Assembly (NCBI GenBank): GCA_032622095.1
Contig: CP136061.1
Location: 97,833,345-97,897,344 of the forward strand
Source: Siphonodentalium dalli
Lineage: Eukaryota; Mollusca; Scaphopoda; Gadilida; Siphonodentaliidae
Reading direction: 5' to 3'
DNA length: 64,000 bases
Part shown: positions 25,918 to 63,100 of the stretch, in pieces
Layout of the letters: each line of letters starts with the position of its first letter
Position numbering within the stretch: the first letter of the stretch is position 1
Program-made: the position numbers and the translations under genes
Notes under the pieces: model-generated
Database searches by the model: none
Told to the model about the DNA's origin: nothing
Seen by the model: only the letters and a program-made list of their open reading frames with translations

Positions 25918-26631
25918 CTACTACATTAGCCAGGGCAACCCAGAAGTTAACGGTATAACCTGGGCTTCCTAGATGGTAGGGATAACTTGGTTAGTGGGTA
26001 CAACTTGGGCACGTGAAAGCAAGTCATCACAGCAGAAAACCTGGAACATAACACGATTCGTTCTGACTTAACCCGAGGTCAGCCAATAATATAATGTTTG
26101 CGTCATGTGAGTGTTTAGTGATTTATATAGCCACACAATGTTGACTGACACCTTGCTTGAGTCTTGACAGTTAGTTTTGCAAATGTTCGTATACTAATAT
26201 TATATCACGACATACTGTCCATACTGAAGTATTGCATTATTATGTATTTTTCGCTACCTTACATTTTCTACCTGGTTTTTAGGCACGTCATTGAAATTTG
26301 CATGTATCTTTTTTATCTTGATTCGATCATTTCCTAATTTCTGATGATTGGTTGGTGATTATCACAATACGCCAGGGGCAGGTGAACACTGTGCATGCAT
26401 ACTGTACTAGTAACTATCACAAGTATAACATACTGTGGGAACAACTTAGTGTATGCTCAGACGACCACGATACAATCGTAAGTGGAGGAATCAGGCCCCG
26501 ACGAGATCGTGGATAGTTTGTTCAGACGATTGCAATCTCATCGTACATTATGATAGCATAGGTTGTTCTAAAGAATGTGATTGACTACCATACGACCATT
26601 GCCAGCTACAATTTTTACGTACACACGGCTG

Positions 26632-27619
26632 TAGGCCTGTAATGATATGCTTGGGTCACGATACGATATGTATCGCGATACGGGGCCAACGATACGATAC
26701 GTATTGTGATACGCAAAATTTTATCCCACGAGTAAATAGCTATTCAACACTCCAAATTTGCACAACTCTCAGGTTGAGTTTTAATGATAGTTTTTTATAA
26801 TATTACTGTGGACTTTCATAATTGTTTAGTTATATGTGTATTGTAGTATGTAGTAATGTAGTATGCTCGTACACATCCGGAAATACCAGTACAACATGAC
26901 ATATTGATACTGAAGACGGTAAAAGAGTTGAAAAGTTTCTCACTCATCTGTTTATATATCACATAATCACAACAGCTGGCTGAGAATGATGTCGTTTCAA
27001 ATGGTGCGACATGTTGGTCGTAACACCAGTATTGTAAGAGGTTGCCGTCGAACATAATTTGCAGATCGTTTTAGTTATGTCTGTCTTAATGCATGGCCTT
27101 CCATCCTCTTCAAAGGTGTACGTCCCAAAACCGAAATACTGCCAGATTTTCGACCTGTAGGCCGCTGTCGGATTGACAAGTTTTAAGCTTTCTTGAGCAG
27201 ACATCTTTCCACGGCCCACGTGTTGTTGTTTTGCGCAGACGATATATCCAATATACTAGTATTTGATTGATTGAAATCATAGCAGTTCATCAAATTAAAC
27301 CAATCATAGCATGGCTTACAGTCTGAGGCTAGGTTACGGAGGTCAGTCATTTCACTTGCGCCAACGTTTGTGTCAAAGGTCAAGGTGCGAGCTCAAGGAA
27401 ACAAACGAAATTTACAGATTTACTTCCGATAACACTTCGTAAGCATTCACAGCTTACAGAAACGAACGAGGGGTCCCGATTGACTTCGGATGGTAACTGC
27501 ATAATACGGAAGCGGAACTGTATCGTAGTGTATCGAAATTACAGACAAATGAATCGCGTATAGAATCATGAATGACGAATCGCGATGAATCGAAATCGCG
27601 ACGAATCGTTACTGGCCTA
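26632..27619 (-). mobile_element. Non-autonomous hAT element with BED finger
   Basis: 988 bp bounded by taggcctgtaatgat at left and the reverse complement of atcgttactggccta at right. Candidate 8-bp target duplications cacggctg (26624-26631) and tacggctg (27620-27627) match at 7 of 8 positions. The subterminal regions carry multiple cgatacgat/tatcgcgata words. It contains a BED zinc-finger frame but no catalytic hAT domain or dimerisation region, so it is probably an internally deleted copy. Confidence 0.78.
26959..27204 (-). CDS. BED-type zinc finger fragment (hAT transposase N-terminus)
   Basis: The frame starts at ATG 27204 and encodes about 80 residues with SKIWQYFGF (the aromatic signature of BED fingers), a DGRPCIK segment, then CKLC, TTNMSHHLKRHH: a C-x2-C ... 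H-x4-H zinc-binding pattern. BED fingers bind DNA in hAT transposases and derived ZBED proteins. The frame stops shortly after the finger with no catalytic region following. Its position inside hAT termini supports a transposon remnant rather than a host gene. Confidence 0.7.
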   Translation of the reverse strand: MSAQESLKLVNPTAAYRSKIWQYFGFGTYTFEEDGRPCIKTDITKTICKLCSTATSYNTGVTTNMSHHLKRHHSQPAVVIM

Positions 27620-27929
27620 TACGGCTGCGATTACATCGCAAGTGGAGGTAACCAAGGATATGCCACATTTCGCATCTAAAATCAAACAGCGCTTGATATC
27701 ATTTTATGACCTACGATTTTGACGTTAGCATGCGCAATCGAGCTACCGGTTACTTCCTGCGACGGAAATATTTCCACTTACGATTGTATCGTGGTCGTCT
27801 GAACGTAAACTTATCAATTTCATGCATTATTGCATAATATTTTTAAACATAACTTAGTTGCTTTAAATTTAATTTATTTTCATGAAAAGGAATACTATGG
27901 TTGTAAATATAAAAGGCAGATGATCATGA

Positions 27930-28045
27930 CTCTTCTACCCGAGAGGTCTTGATCTCTTGGACACGGTCGTTAAGTTAAGTAACGTCAAGCTCGGTTAGTC
28001 CTTGGATGGGTGACCGGCTTGGAATTATGGGTGCTGCTGCATTTC
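27930..28045 (+). ncRNA. 5S rRNA-derived sequence (SINE head or 5S pseudogene)
   Basis: gttaagttaagtaacgtcaa (about 27969-27988) corresponds to the 5S rRNA internal A-box region, and tccttggatgggtgaccggc (about 27999-28018) to the C box, followed by 'ttgg' and 'gggtgctg' in the order expected at the 5S 3' end. The 5' third (gatctcttggac...) is diverged and the 3' end does not close the terminal stem, so a working 5S gene is unlikely. It resembles the head of 5S-derived (SINE3-type) retroposons. Confidence 0.75.
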
Positions 28046-28087
28046 GGTGTGACTCCATCACTTCTTGCTCTCAGACTCATTCTGTTA

Positions 28088-28738
28088 GTGCCACCGCACA
28101 CGCTGCGATTAAAATCGTAAGTGGGGAAAATCGTAGGAGGAAGCATCCAATGCGCATGTCCACGACAATATCGTAGCCAAATCGTAGCAATCAAGCACTG
28201 TTTGATTTTATCAGGAAAATCGTGGCGTGACGTTGGCAACGCGCGCGATCGTAGCTGTCACATGAACACTGTCGCACTGGTCGTGTTGTAAATACCACGA
28301 AAAGAATAAATTCAAAAATGGAGCAAACTTCTTGCACTTACAAGCCGATGCCACATTGGTGGAGATGTGGCACGGCAGGGAGTGCAGGCCTATACCACAT
28401 GTCAGACAAGGAGTAGAGGGCTGCCGCAATTGTTGAAATTAAATTGGGGCAGCTAAGCCTGTTGAGTGTTGTTGAGTTGACAGGTACAAAATTAAAAAAA
28501 TATTCAATTTCATTTTCACTTGAACTTTCAACATCAATTGTTAGTTTAGAAAAATTGAGATACATGCCATGTATATGTATTAAGTTGCATAATGCGGAGA
28601 ATGTGGTATAACATTTTGCTATCATGTGATTGATCACGTGGATAAAATCGTAGCTGCAGAAGTCTGCGGACAAGCTACGATTTCTCCACCTACGATTTTC
28701 CCCACTTACGATTTTAATCGTAGCGTGTGCGGTGGCAC
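28088..28738. mobile_element. TTA-flanked TIR element (PIF/Harbinger-like MITE)
   Basis: Flanked by TTA on both sides (28085-28087, 28739-28741). Inverted termini of about 45 bp begin gtgccaccgcacacgct and continue with cgattaaaatcgtaagtggg; the right end is the near-exact reverse complement. The interior has no recognised transposase; overlapping minus-strand frames are not supported as genes. The core is shared with the element at 26449-27810. Confidence 0.85.
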
Positions 28739-29057
28739 TTAGTGTTATACTGTACAATCGTCATGCTATTTTGCATGTTTTAAAATAATAATACCGTACT
28801 TGATTCAAACATGTACCGGGTATAGATCTGTCATGTAAATCAGCAAGCGAAACATTAAATTATATTTTAAATAGCAATTTTGTGCGGTCATTTGTGAAAT
28901 AACCAAGGCACAAATTGTGGTAAATACATTTTTTTTTATTTCAATTCAAGCTCGAAGATTGTTTCACGGTGTAACCAGCTGGTCACAGTGTCACTGTGCG
29001 TTTTGTTTTTATTTGGTCTGTTGGTTTTCGTCTGCAATATTTCGCCAGTCAGTGTGG

Positions 29058-30027
29058 ACTTTGGCTTTAAGGACTTTGCTAACCCAATTTTCCCCAAATT
29101 TGATGGAGTCAAAATAAAGGATTATGTTCACTTTTATTACAAATCACAGCAACCAAACCCGTTGATGCAGAATTTTAAGAGCATTATTAATGGTGGAATA
29201 TGTTAGAAATACTAAATGTGAAATTTATAGAGGTTTTTAAAATCTATTTTTTCGAACCCAAAATCAATAAACACAAAGTCCATATCAAAGAAACAAATAT
29301 GGCAATGTCTACTGAACACTGTGAAGAATGATGAACAATAAAATAATATTCATATTTATCAAGCATTCTTTGATAAAATTACTAAGAACCAATTGTTTAC
29401 AAATCATTGAGTAAGTTACTTGACATCGCTTATAGTGAGGTGGAAGTTAAATGTTAATAACTGTGGACAGTGGTGTGTTGTGAATCTCTTGACAAAAGAA
29501 TTGTCTAATCCCCAATCTGGTGTATCCCCATAGCCCAGAAACTAGGTCACCAATCATCCTGAGTCAGGATAAAGTACAGAACTGGCTGGTCATAATCCCC
29601 ATGAATCCCAACAGACTTGAGTGAACATTATCTTGACCCATCAAATTCAGTTCCCAAATAGCTTTGCTGAGCAATGAAAGCTACCATTTGTAGACAACTG
29701 CTTCCAAGCCAAAAATCTTAATAAAACTGAAGAAATGTGAGTATATCTTTATTGTTCATCACTCTTCACAGTGTTCAGTACACATATCCATATTTTTTCT
29801 TAGATATGACCTTTGTGTTTGTTGATTTTGGGTTCGAAAAAATTAATTTTAAAAACTTCTATAAATTTCACATTTTGAATTTCTAACATAATCTACCATG
29901 AATTATACTCTTAAAATATAGCATCCATGGGTATGGTTACTGTGATTAGTAATACAAGTGAACATAAACCTTTATTTTGGACTCCATTAAATTTGGGGAA
30001 AATTGGGTTAGCAAAGTCCTTAAGGGC
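29058..30027. repeat. Fold-back element 3a
   Basis: Left end ctttaaggactttgctaacc mirrors the right end ggttagcaaagtccttaag near 30008-30026. The arms extend about 330 bp inwards (cccaaaatcaa...caaagtcc near 29262 against gttgattttggg near 29818; a gaacaataaa stretch near 29334 against tttattgttc near 29749). The right end abuts the next fold-back with only a few bases shared. Confidence 0.85.
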
Positions 30028-30970
30028 TTTGTGGACCCAATTTTTCCAAAATTTCCCAAAATTTTATGGAGTCCAAATAAAGGATTCTGTTCATGTATAT
30101 TAGTAATAATAGAAACCATGCCCATTGATGCAATATTTTGAGAGTATACTTCATGATTTAAAAAAAAATTATTTACAGGCAATGGTCCAAGAAAAACAAA
30201 GTCCAAATCTAAGAATCAAATATGGGAATATGTGCTGAACAATGTGATGAATGATGTATTACAAAAATAATATTATATTTCTTGAGTGTTCTTTGATAAA
30301 ATTACTTTGAACCGGTTGTTGACAAATGAGATACTAACTTCATATTATGGTTGATTGAGAGGCAGCAGTTAATGGGTCAACCTTTCACGGCTGATGTCCA
30401 GTCCAGTGCGAATGTCTTTTTACCAGTGTCAAACTTCCACATGAGTGATCACCCTGAGTGAGTGGTGACCTACTTACTAGAATTAGTATGGTGATCTGGT
30501 AGGGGTATGATTGAGGATTAGTATTCTATTGTCAACAGAGTCCAGAGCAGTTACAATTGCCAGCTGTTAACCCGTGCCTGCTACCAACCACATAGCCAAC
30601 GTTTAAGCAAGTATATATCATTTGTCAACAACCGGTTCAAAGTAATTTTATCAAAGAACACTCAAGAAATATAATATTTTTTTTGTAATACATCATTCAT
30701 CACAGTGTTCAGTATATATTCCCATATTTGATTCTTAGATTTGGACTTTGTTTTTCTTGGACCATTGCCTGTAAATTAATTTTTTTTAAATCTCAATAAA
30801 GTTCACATTTTGTATTTCTAACATAATCCACCATGAAGTATACTCGCAAAATGTTGCATCAATGGGCATGGTTTCTATTATTACTAATATACATGAACAG
30901 AATCCTTTATTTGGACTCTATAAAAGTTTGGGAAATTTTGGAAAAATTGGGTCCACAAAGACCTTAAGAA
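30024..30970. repeat. Fold-back element 3b, adjacent and related
   Basis: Left end aagggctttgtggacccaat mirrors the right end attgggtccacaaagacctt near 30947-30966. Arms of about 320 bp include caatggtccaag against cttggaccattg and ccggttgttgacaaatga against tcatttgtcaacaaccgg. It is homologous to element 3a, but its two arms share variants (gtccac; ccattgcctg) not found in 3a. Confidence 0.87.
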
Positions 30971-31840
30971 ATCTGTTCTTAGAATGGATTTCGAAAATAT
31001 GTACACATTGCTTACCTCAGTTGTGTTCATAATCGTAGGTGTTAAGTTATTTAACAGGTTTTCAGTGTGATTGTTGAGCGGCGAAACATGTCTGCACCGC
31101 GCACGCAGACATGTTTTTTTATGTGTGCGTACTGATACAAACTTATCAAGCAACAAACTCATATTTCTTTCGATCGTTGTGAATAGAAATACATGATGTA
31201 CTAGCCATTATCAATAACATGATTGGATTGGTTCACACCATCAATGAATCAAATGGCTTAAAATAGTTAATATCTTTGGAACTATATTATGTATCGACCC
31301 ATGCCTCACCACCCAATATTTGATTTGGGACACACTAAAGTTGTGTGAATCTATTGTGAGTTCGATATATTTAAAAGGACTCTGCGATCTATCAATCTAT
31401 CGGAACTTATAGTTTTCGTTTGTCGGCTTTGCACTTTGAGAATATTCCATCGGACTTTTAGGCGGAAACACCGATAGAAAATTGAAGAAAATAGCTAAAC
31501 ACCCAGTGGGGCCTCTAAAATCCTCTTTCGGAGCAAATATTTTTAATATTTTTATAAAATATGTAAACAAAATTTGTTCATGCAATTTTATTATTTCACT
31601 TTTTGTTAAACTTCAGTGCTCAGATTCACAATTTTTTGATAAATTACACTAACTTCGCTGCCGATCGAGGTGGGAATTAATCAGTACAAAATGGCGGCCG
31701 TTGCCAACAATATAATTTTGGACTCCGCTGACCCTGGCTGACCCTTCGGTTATGAATAGTTTATCCTATTTTAGGTGATTTCAATTTAATTTTAGATTGG
31801 GCCGAAAAAGTCGATTAGTATATATCTCATATTCGCATAC
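30970..31840. other. Unassigned DNA upstream of the TSP1-lectin gene
   Basis: 31080-31110 holds a short hairpin (acatgtctgc...gcagacatgt). No coding region with recognisable domains. Confidence 0.45.
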
Positions 31841-31965
31841 TTATACCCTGGTCGCTTCGCTTCCGCGGCTTCACCGCGGGAGAGCGGGCGCTATGATAAC
31901 GCGATTGAAGCTGTGTCGCAGTGTCTTGGCATTCTGACCGATTTTCTTTAAATTTTCTTTTCAAG
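31840..31965 (+). promoter_or_regulatory. Upstream region of the TSP1-lectin gene: 5' UTR, promoter or intron end
   Basis: A locally GC-rich stretch (about 31858-31900, with a short GC palindrome around ccgcgg) lies just before the start codon in otherwise AT-rich DNA, and a weak TATA-like cttataccc sits near 31849. The last bases before ATG form a pyrimidine-rich run ending in CAAG. That could equally be a splice acceptor for an upstream non-coding exon. The sequence does not decide between the two. Confidence 0.25.
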
Positions 31966-58458
<26,493 letters not shown>

Positions 58459-58517
58459 ATTCGCGGCTGCGATTCTTGCTAGATGAGAAGAATGGGAATC
58501 ATATAATAGCTACTTAA

Positions 58518-59162
58518 CCCGTTCACGACGGGAGCCGCGCTGGTGCAGCATTACATATATCGTGCAGTGCATTCTCTCATATGCGAGTCTTCCATAGGGA
58601 GCATCGCTATATATAAGAGAATACACTGGCTTACAAGGTCATGTAAATATTGTTGGGACAATGTTCTCTTATATATCCGAAGCTCCCTACACACTAAATA
58701 ACAGGGTGGCAGGTCTGCCCTTCTGAGGGGGCAAATCTGCCAGCCACTTCTTGGGGCATTGTTTACACTTTATGGGGGAATGTTGTCACTCCTAGAGGGC
58801 AAAATGTTGCCACTTCTTGGGGGGCAATTTTACCACTAAGGGGTCAAATTTGGCCACTCCCGGAGGGCACTCCTATCGCATTATTAGGTGAACATTGTGC
58901 AGGTATGGTTTGATACTGAAGTTTCCTGGTATTGTGCGCAAACCCTTTGCCAATGCATTCAGTTATATTTGTGAGTCTCCCGTATGGAGCCTCGTATATA
59001 TAAGTGAATACATGGGCTGACAGTATTTACCTTGACATTTTGAGCCAATGCATTATGTTATATATACTAAGTTCCATATGGGAGACTCGCAAATATAACA
59101 GAATGCACTGGCACAATATCTCTAATGCTGCACAAACCAGCGCAGCTCCCGCCATTAAATGG
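58518..59162. mobile_element. TTAA-flanked miniature element with nested hairpins, just after the stop codon
   Basis: Flanked by TTAA at 58514-58517 and 59163-59166. Inverted ends: cccgttcacgacgggagccg at left against ccatttaatggcgggagctg (reverse complement of the right end), both continuing gcgctgg and gcagcatta. Inside each arm lie hairpins of the gtgcattct...agagaatacactgg type, resembling those of the intron-1 elements. A CC-rich terminus next to TTAA fits piggyBac-like elements. The left end lies 56 bp after the TGA of the TSP1-lectin gene. Confidence 0.82.
58705..58870. repeat. Imperfect ~32-bp minisatellite inside the TTAA element
   Basis: Repeated 'agggggcaaa(t)nttgccact(cc)' units, about five, occupying the centre of the element. 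Confidence 0.65.
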
Positions 59163-59289
59163 TTAAAAGCCCATAATTCAAATACACAAATAGTTAAGCT
59201 GTGTTGCTCATTAACTATTGAAAGCTCTGCAATAACAAAATGTCGCATATTGAAACGAGTATTATGTAACCAGCGCATATCCCGTCATG

Positions 59290-59665
59290 AAATGTTTGCA
59301 CTGTATGGTTTACAGGCATTTCGTCGTAGAAAACAATATGGTGCTAGAATATGAACGGAAACAAGCAAATAAAATGCATCTGTATACAACAGCTAACTAC
59401 ATGCGAAGTAAAAAGATTCTATAGTTCTACCTGAATGTGCCGGTATTTGCCGGAATTTGCCTGTAAATACCATGCAATTTATCTCGTAAGAATCAGTCAT
59501 ACAGGTATTTGAAGGCAAATGCCAGTAGCACAGTTACAAGTGGAACTACATGCATTTTACTTCGCATGGCATTTGCTTTGGTGGAGATGCATGTTATATG
59601 CACGTTTCCGTCCATATTCTGGCACCTAGATGAAATGCCTGCAAAATATACCGTGCAAACTTGCC
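59290..59665. repeat. Fold-back element 9
   Basis: tttgcactgtatggtttaca...ggcatttcgtc at left mirrors gatgaaatgcc...gtgcaaac at right; gaatatgaacggaaac mirrors gtttccgtccatattc; acatgcgaagtaaaa mirrors ttttacttcgcatg. Confidence 0.8.
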
Positions 59666-60180
59666 AGAGTATGAACGTACCCTAAAAGACCATGCACAAC
59701 TCCAAATAGATAAGCTGTGTTGCTAATTTACTATTAAAAGCGATTATTATGTAAACATAACTAGAACAGTGATTTGTCAACAAACATTGATAATCATGAA
59801 ATATATACGAATATTTAGTCGAAATATTATTAGAATATATTTCAATGCTTTGACATTTTCCAATGTTTAATGTCTAGATTGTTTACAAACTTTATTATCG
59901 TATTGGAATAATTATACATGTATCAACAAAGCAACTCTGACTGTAACATTACTGTTTATACATAACAATGGTTTTGTGTATTGAACTAATTTTATTGGAT
60001 AGTTATTTATAATGCAAATTACATTGTAGCTGGTTCATTGTGAACACGTTCACTGCGCACGTTATCCACAATAATTACAATAATTATCCACAATAACTAC
60101 AATCGTCGTCAATATATTTGGGAAGCAATGTATTTCGCCCCACACGAATTTACAACTACCACTAGCTAAACATAGTCGTA
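59665..60180. other. Unassigned AT-rich DNA
   Basis: No gene or distinct repeat recognised between the fold-back and the LINE tail. Confidence 0.5.
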
Positions 60181-60183
60181 ACT

Positions 60184-63100
60184 ATATATATATATATATC
60201 TTTATTATCCTCCATATATGGAGATTCATATATAAATGTTTATATTATGAGAACAATTAACACAATTTGGTACATAACACAGTGTATAATAAATTTAAGA
60301 TTACAAACATCTACAACACATGTCTCAATATGTATGATGAACCAACTACACATGCATATATACACACACTCATGCACTACATAAAGTATATATTCCATTC
60401 TACAGCCATATCGTACTTACAGACAGAGAAATGGCATACTCCGAGACGACCAAGCCGAAGTTGGACCCAAATCAGGGATCTCTCTCTCTGGAAGACCCAC
60501 AAACGCCAATGCCTTTGTGCAGTCTTACCGACTCGGAGCCGACCATTTCCCCAGCACCACTCATGTATATATATATACAGCCATATCGCACTCACAGACA
60601 TACAGACGACAGTCAGACAAGCAGACATACGAGACAAACAAACAAACGGCAGATATACATACAGACAAATGTACTTACTGGTAAAACAATACACAGATAC
60701 ATATGATATGAAAAATTACAAACACGCTTATAACTGCATGTTATGATAGAGTTTACATGAGGGTTTGTGAGATCTAGTCAGGACTTGGCGTCAGTCGATC
60801 AACATATACTCTCCATAGAAATGCGGCTTTGTTCACGAAAAAGTCTATTAGTTCATTTTCTAATTCGGGATCACAGTATATGTTTTCATGTAGACATGTT
60901 AGTAGAACGCGCGTTTTGGATTCTACATCCAGTTTGTCATACTGCATATAAATGTCTACATGAAACAAGTTTAGTAGCTCGAATTCAAAGGTATTTCGAT
61001 CGTCGCAAATGGAAGAACATTCGATTAAGGCATGTTTTACAAGATCTTTATGTTTGTTGTTACATAATACGCAGGTTTCTTCATTTGTTTCCAGGATACA
61101 AATAAGGCGTGCAATAAGTAGATATGATTTTTTATGGGCTGGGTATATGCGACAATTTTCCCATAGCCGGGACATGCATAACGTTGGATGGACGGCAGAG
61201 AACCTGGCAAGTCGATTATCCTCATTTACGCTCATGTCCCAATATTCTCTATTAACTTTTGACCATGATTCGTTTATGGCACATTTCCATGTGGATTTCT
61301 TAGGGAATATTGAATTTTCTATGTAGTTCTCAAGAGCTTCGGTCATGTCATATTTGTTAAGAGTGTCAATGATGTCAGACATGTAACTTGATGATGAACA
61401 TGTAGTGCCAACGAAGTACTGGTATAAGCGCGTGAGAAATACTTGTTTCACAGTTTTAGAAGATTTTAAGTTGCACAAAGAACCGAAGAATGACATTTTA
61501 CGTTTTTCGATAAGTGACACCATAGACGAGGTTCCGACTAATCCTTGCGCAATAACCGTTTTTGTACGACGGTGAAGGCCCTGGTAATATTTTAAACAAA
61601 ATCTGTGTGTTCGTTCCAGGCGATCAACGTGTTTTTGGTTCAAATTCCAGATAAGTTCAGACCCGTACAGCCCTTTAGGTATGACCACCGACGAATATAT
61701 CAACGAGCAACTTGTTGGGGTCATACCACCCGGGTACAGGCCGGCGTTGTTGAGCATCATAAACGTGCTACGAGTCTTATCGCATATATGCTCAGTGAAT
61801 ATTCCATTAAAGTCATACTTATCAATATAAATGCCCAAATGAGTTATGTTAGTGGTTTCTTTGACATCTGATGTACCAAGGTTCCAAAGTCGATCCTGAC
61901 GCGAAAATTCGGATTTGGTTTCATTAAATACCACTACAGCGCATTTATTTGGGTTATATCGATACCGCCATTTGTTACTGTAATCGTAACAAATATCACA
62001 TAGTGCTGATAAACCAGATTTGCTGAGAGACAGCAGAACCATATCGTCTGCATGTGTCGGGGACGTACAATTTACACCGAGCATGTTTAAGCCAAACGGC
62101 GAGTTTGCAAGGATATGTATCAATTCGTCAACGTAGATCATATAGTACAAAGGGGAGAGGATTCCTCCCTGCCTGGCTCCCTGTCGTACATCAAACCACC
62201 TGGAAAAAACGTTGTTATGACGAATAGAACAGGTTACATTGATCAGAAGCTCGCGCATCAATCGAAATAAGTTTCCTCTGAATCCACATGTGTGCAATTT
62301 GTATAACAATCCGTTAACCCAGACGGTATCGAACGCTTTCCAGACGTCTAAAAATAGGCTATACAGCTTTTGTTTACTATCGGATACATATGCGATACAT
62401 TCTTTCATTACATATGACGTCATTGTTGCGCTTATGCCCTTTTGGAAACCGTGCTGAAGCGGATGTACATTAATTAATTTTGGGGCGTATAATTCTATTC
62501 TAGCTTGTAAAATCTTTTCGAGTAACTTGTATAAAGTGGGCATCAGCGTTATAGCTCTGTAACTATCAAAGTCAGTTCTGGATTTTGAACCGCCTTTGTA
62601 TAGTGTTATGATTACACCACGTTTAATCTGTGAAGGGATAATTTGTGTTTGAATCATGACTGTCATAAGATTAGATACCGTTTGAGTTAACTTCTGGCTT
62701 CCATATATCAGGTGTTCATTCGATATGGCATCCCAACCGGTTGCTTTTCCAACACTCAGGCTACGATAAGCAGAAAGTAATTCAAGTGGAGTTACACAAA
62801 AGAGTATGTCATTACAATTATCATCATGCTGATCGCTCGTGGTTTTTCGCGTAACAAATTCATTGACATAGTTGAAGTGCTGTGTGTCAAACTCGGGTCT
62901 ATATAGCGGCGAATATAATTTTTCAAAGTAAGATGCCCATCCTTCTGAAATTTCGTGATCATGGCGAAGAGTCTGTCCCTCATATGAAAAATATGCATTC
63001 TTATCGATGTGATTTTTCTGACGTTTCGTATGTAAAATGCGGAATAAATAGTTCTGATCAATTTGAGCACGTTTATCGATTTCATCGTTTTGTTCGGCCA

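Larger units (their letters stand above)
22309..26070. repeat. Inverted arms bracketing the 160-bp tandem array
   Basis: 22309-22411 (cagaacgaatcgtgttatgt ... ccaagttatccc) recurs in reverse complement at 25973-26070 (gggataacttgg ... aacacgattcgttctg), about 100 bp at high identity. Between them lie the array at 23.2-25.3 kb and the GC-rich element at 25530-25917. The whole may be one large element or an inverted pair of separate repeats. Confidence 0.7.
26449..27810. mobile_element. TTA-flanked TIR element (PIF/Harbinger-like) carrying a nested hAT
   Basis: Flanked by TTA at 26446-26448 and 27811-27813. Termini are inverted: gtgtatgctcagacgaccac at left against gtttacgttcagacgaccac (reverse complement of the right end), both continuing gatacaatcgtaagtgga. 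A TTA three-base duplication is typical of PIF/Harbinger elements. The shared core aatcgtaagtgg also occurs in the neighbouring element at 28088-28738. No Harbinger transposase is present. Without the nested hAT the element is only about 370 bp. Confidence 0.8.

Noticed and set aside
28338-28757. 139-residue minus-strand frame as a possible transposase
   Set aside because: It overlaps the terminal inverted repeat of the MITE, contains no recognisable catalytic motif and reads through the terminus.
31921-31965. Upstream in-frame extension of exon 1 from GTG
   Set aside because: Not an ATG, and it would bury the signal peptide; the ATG at 31966 is preferred.
60377-60746. 159-residue plus-strand and 105-residue minus-strand frames
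   Set aside because: They lie in the LINE 3' UTR, overlap each other on opposite strands and have low-complexity composition.
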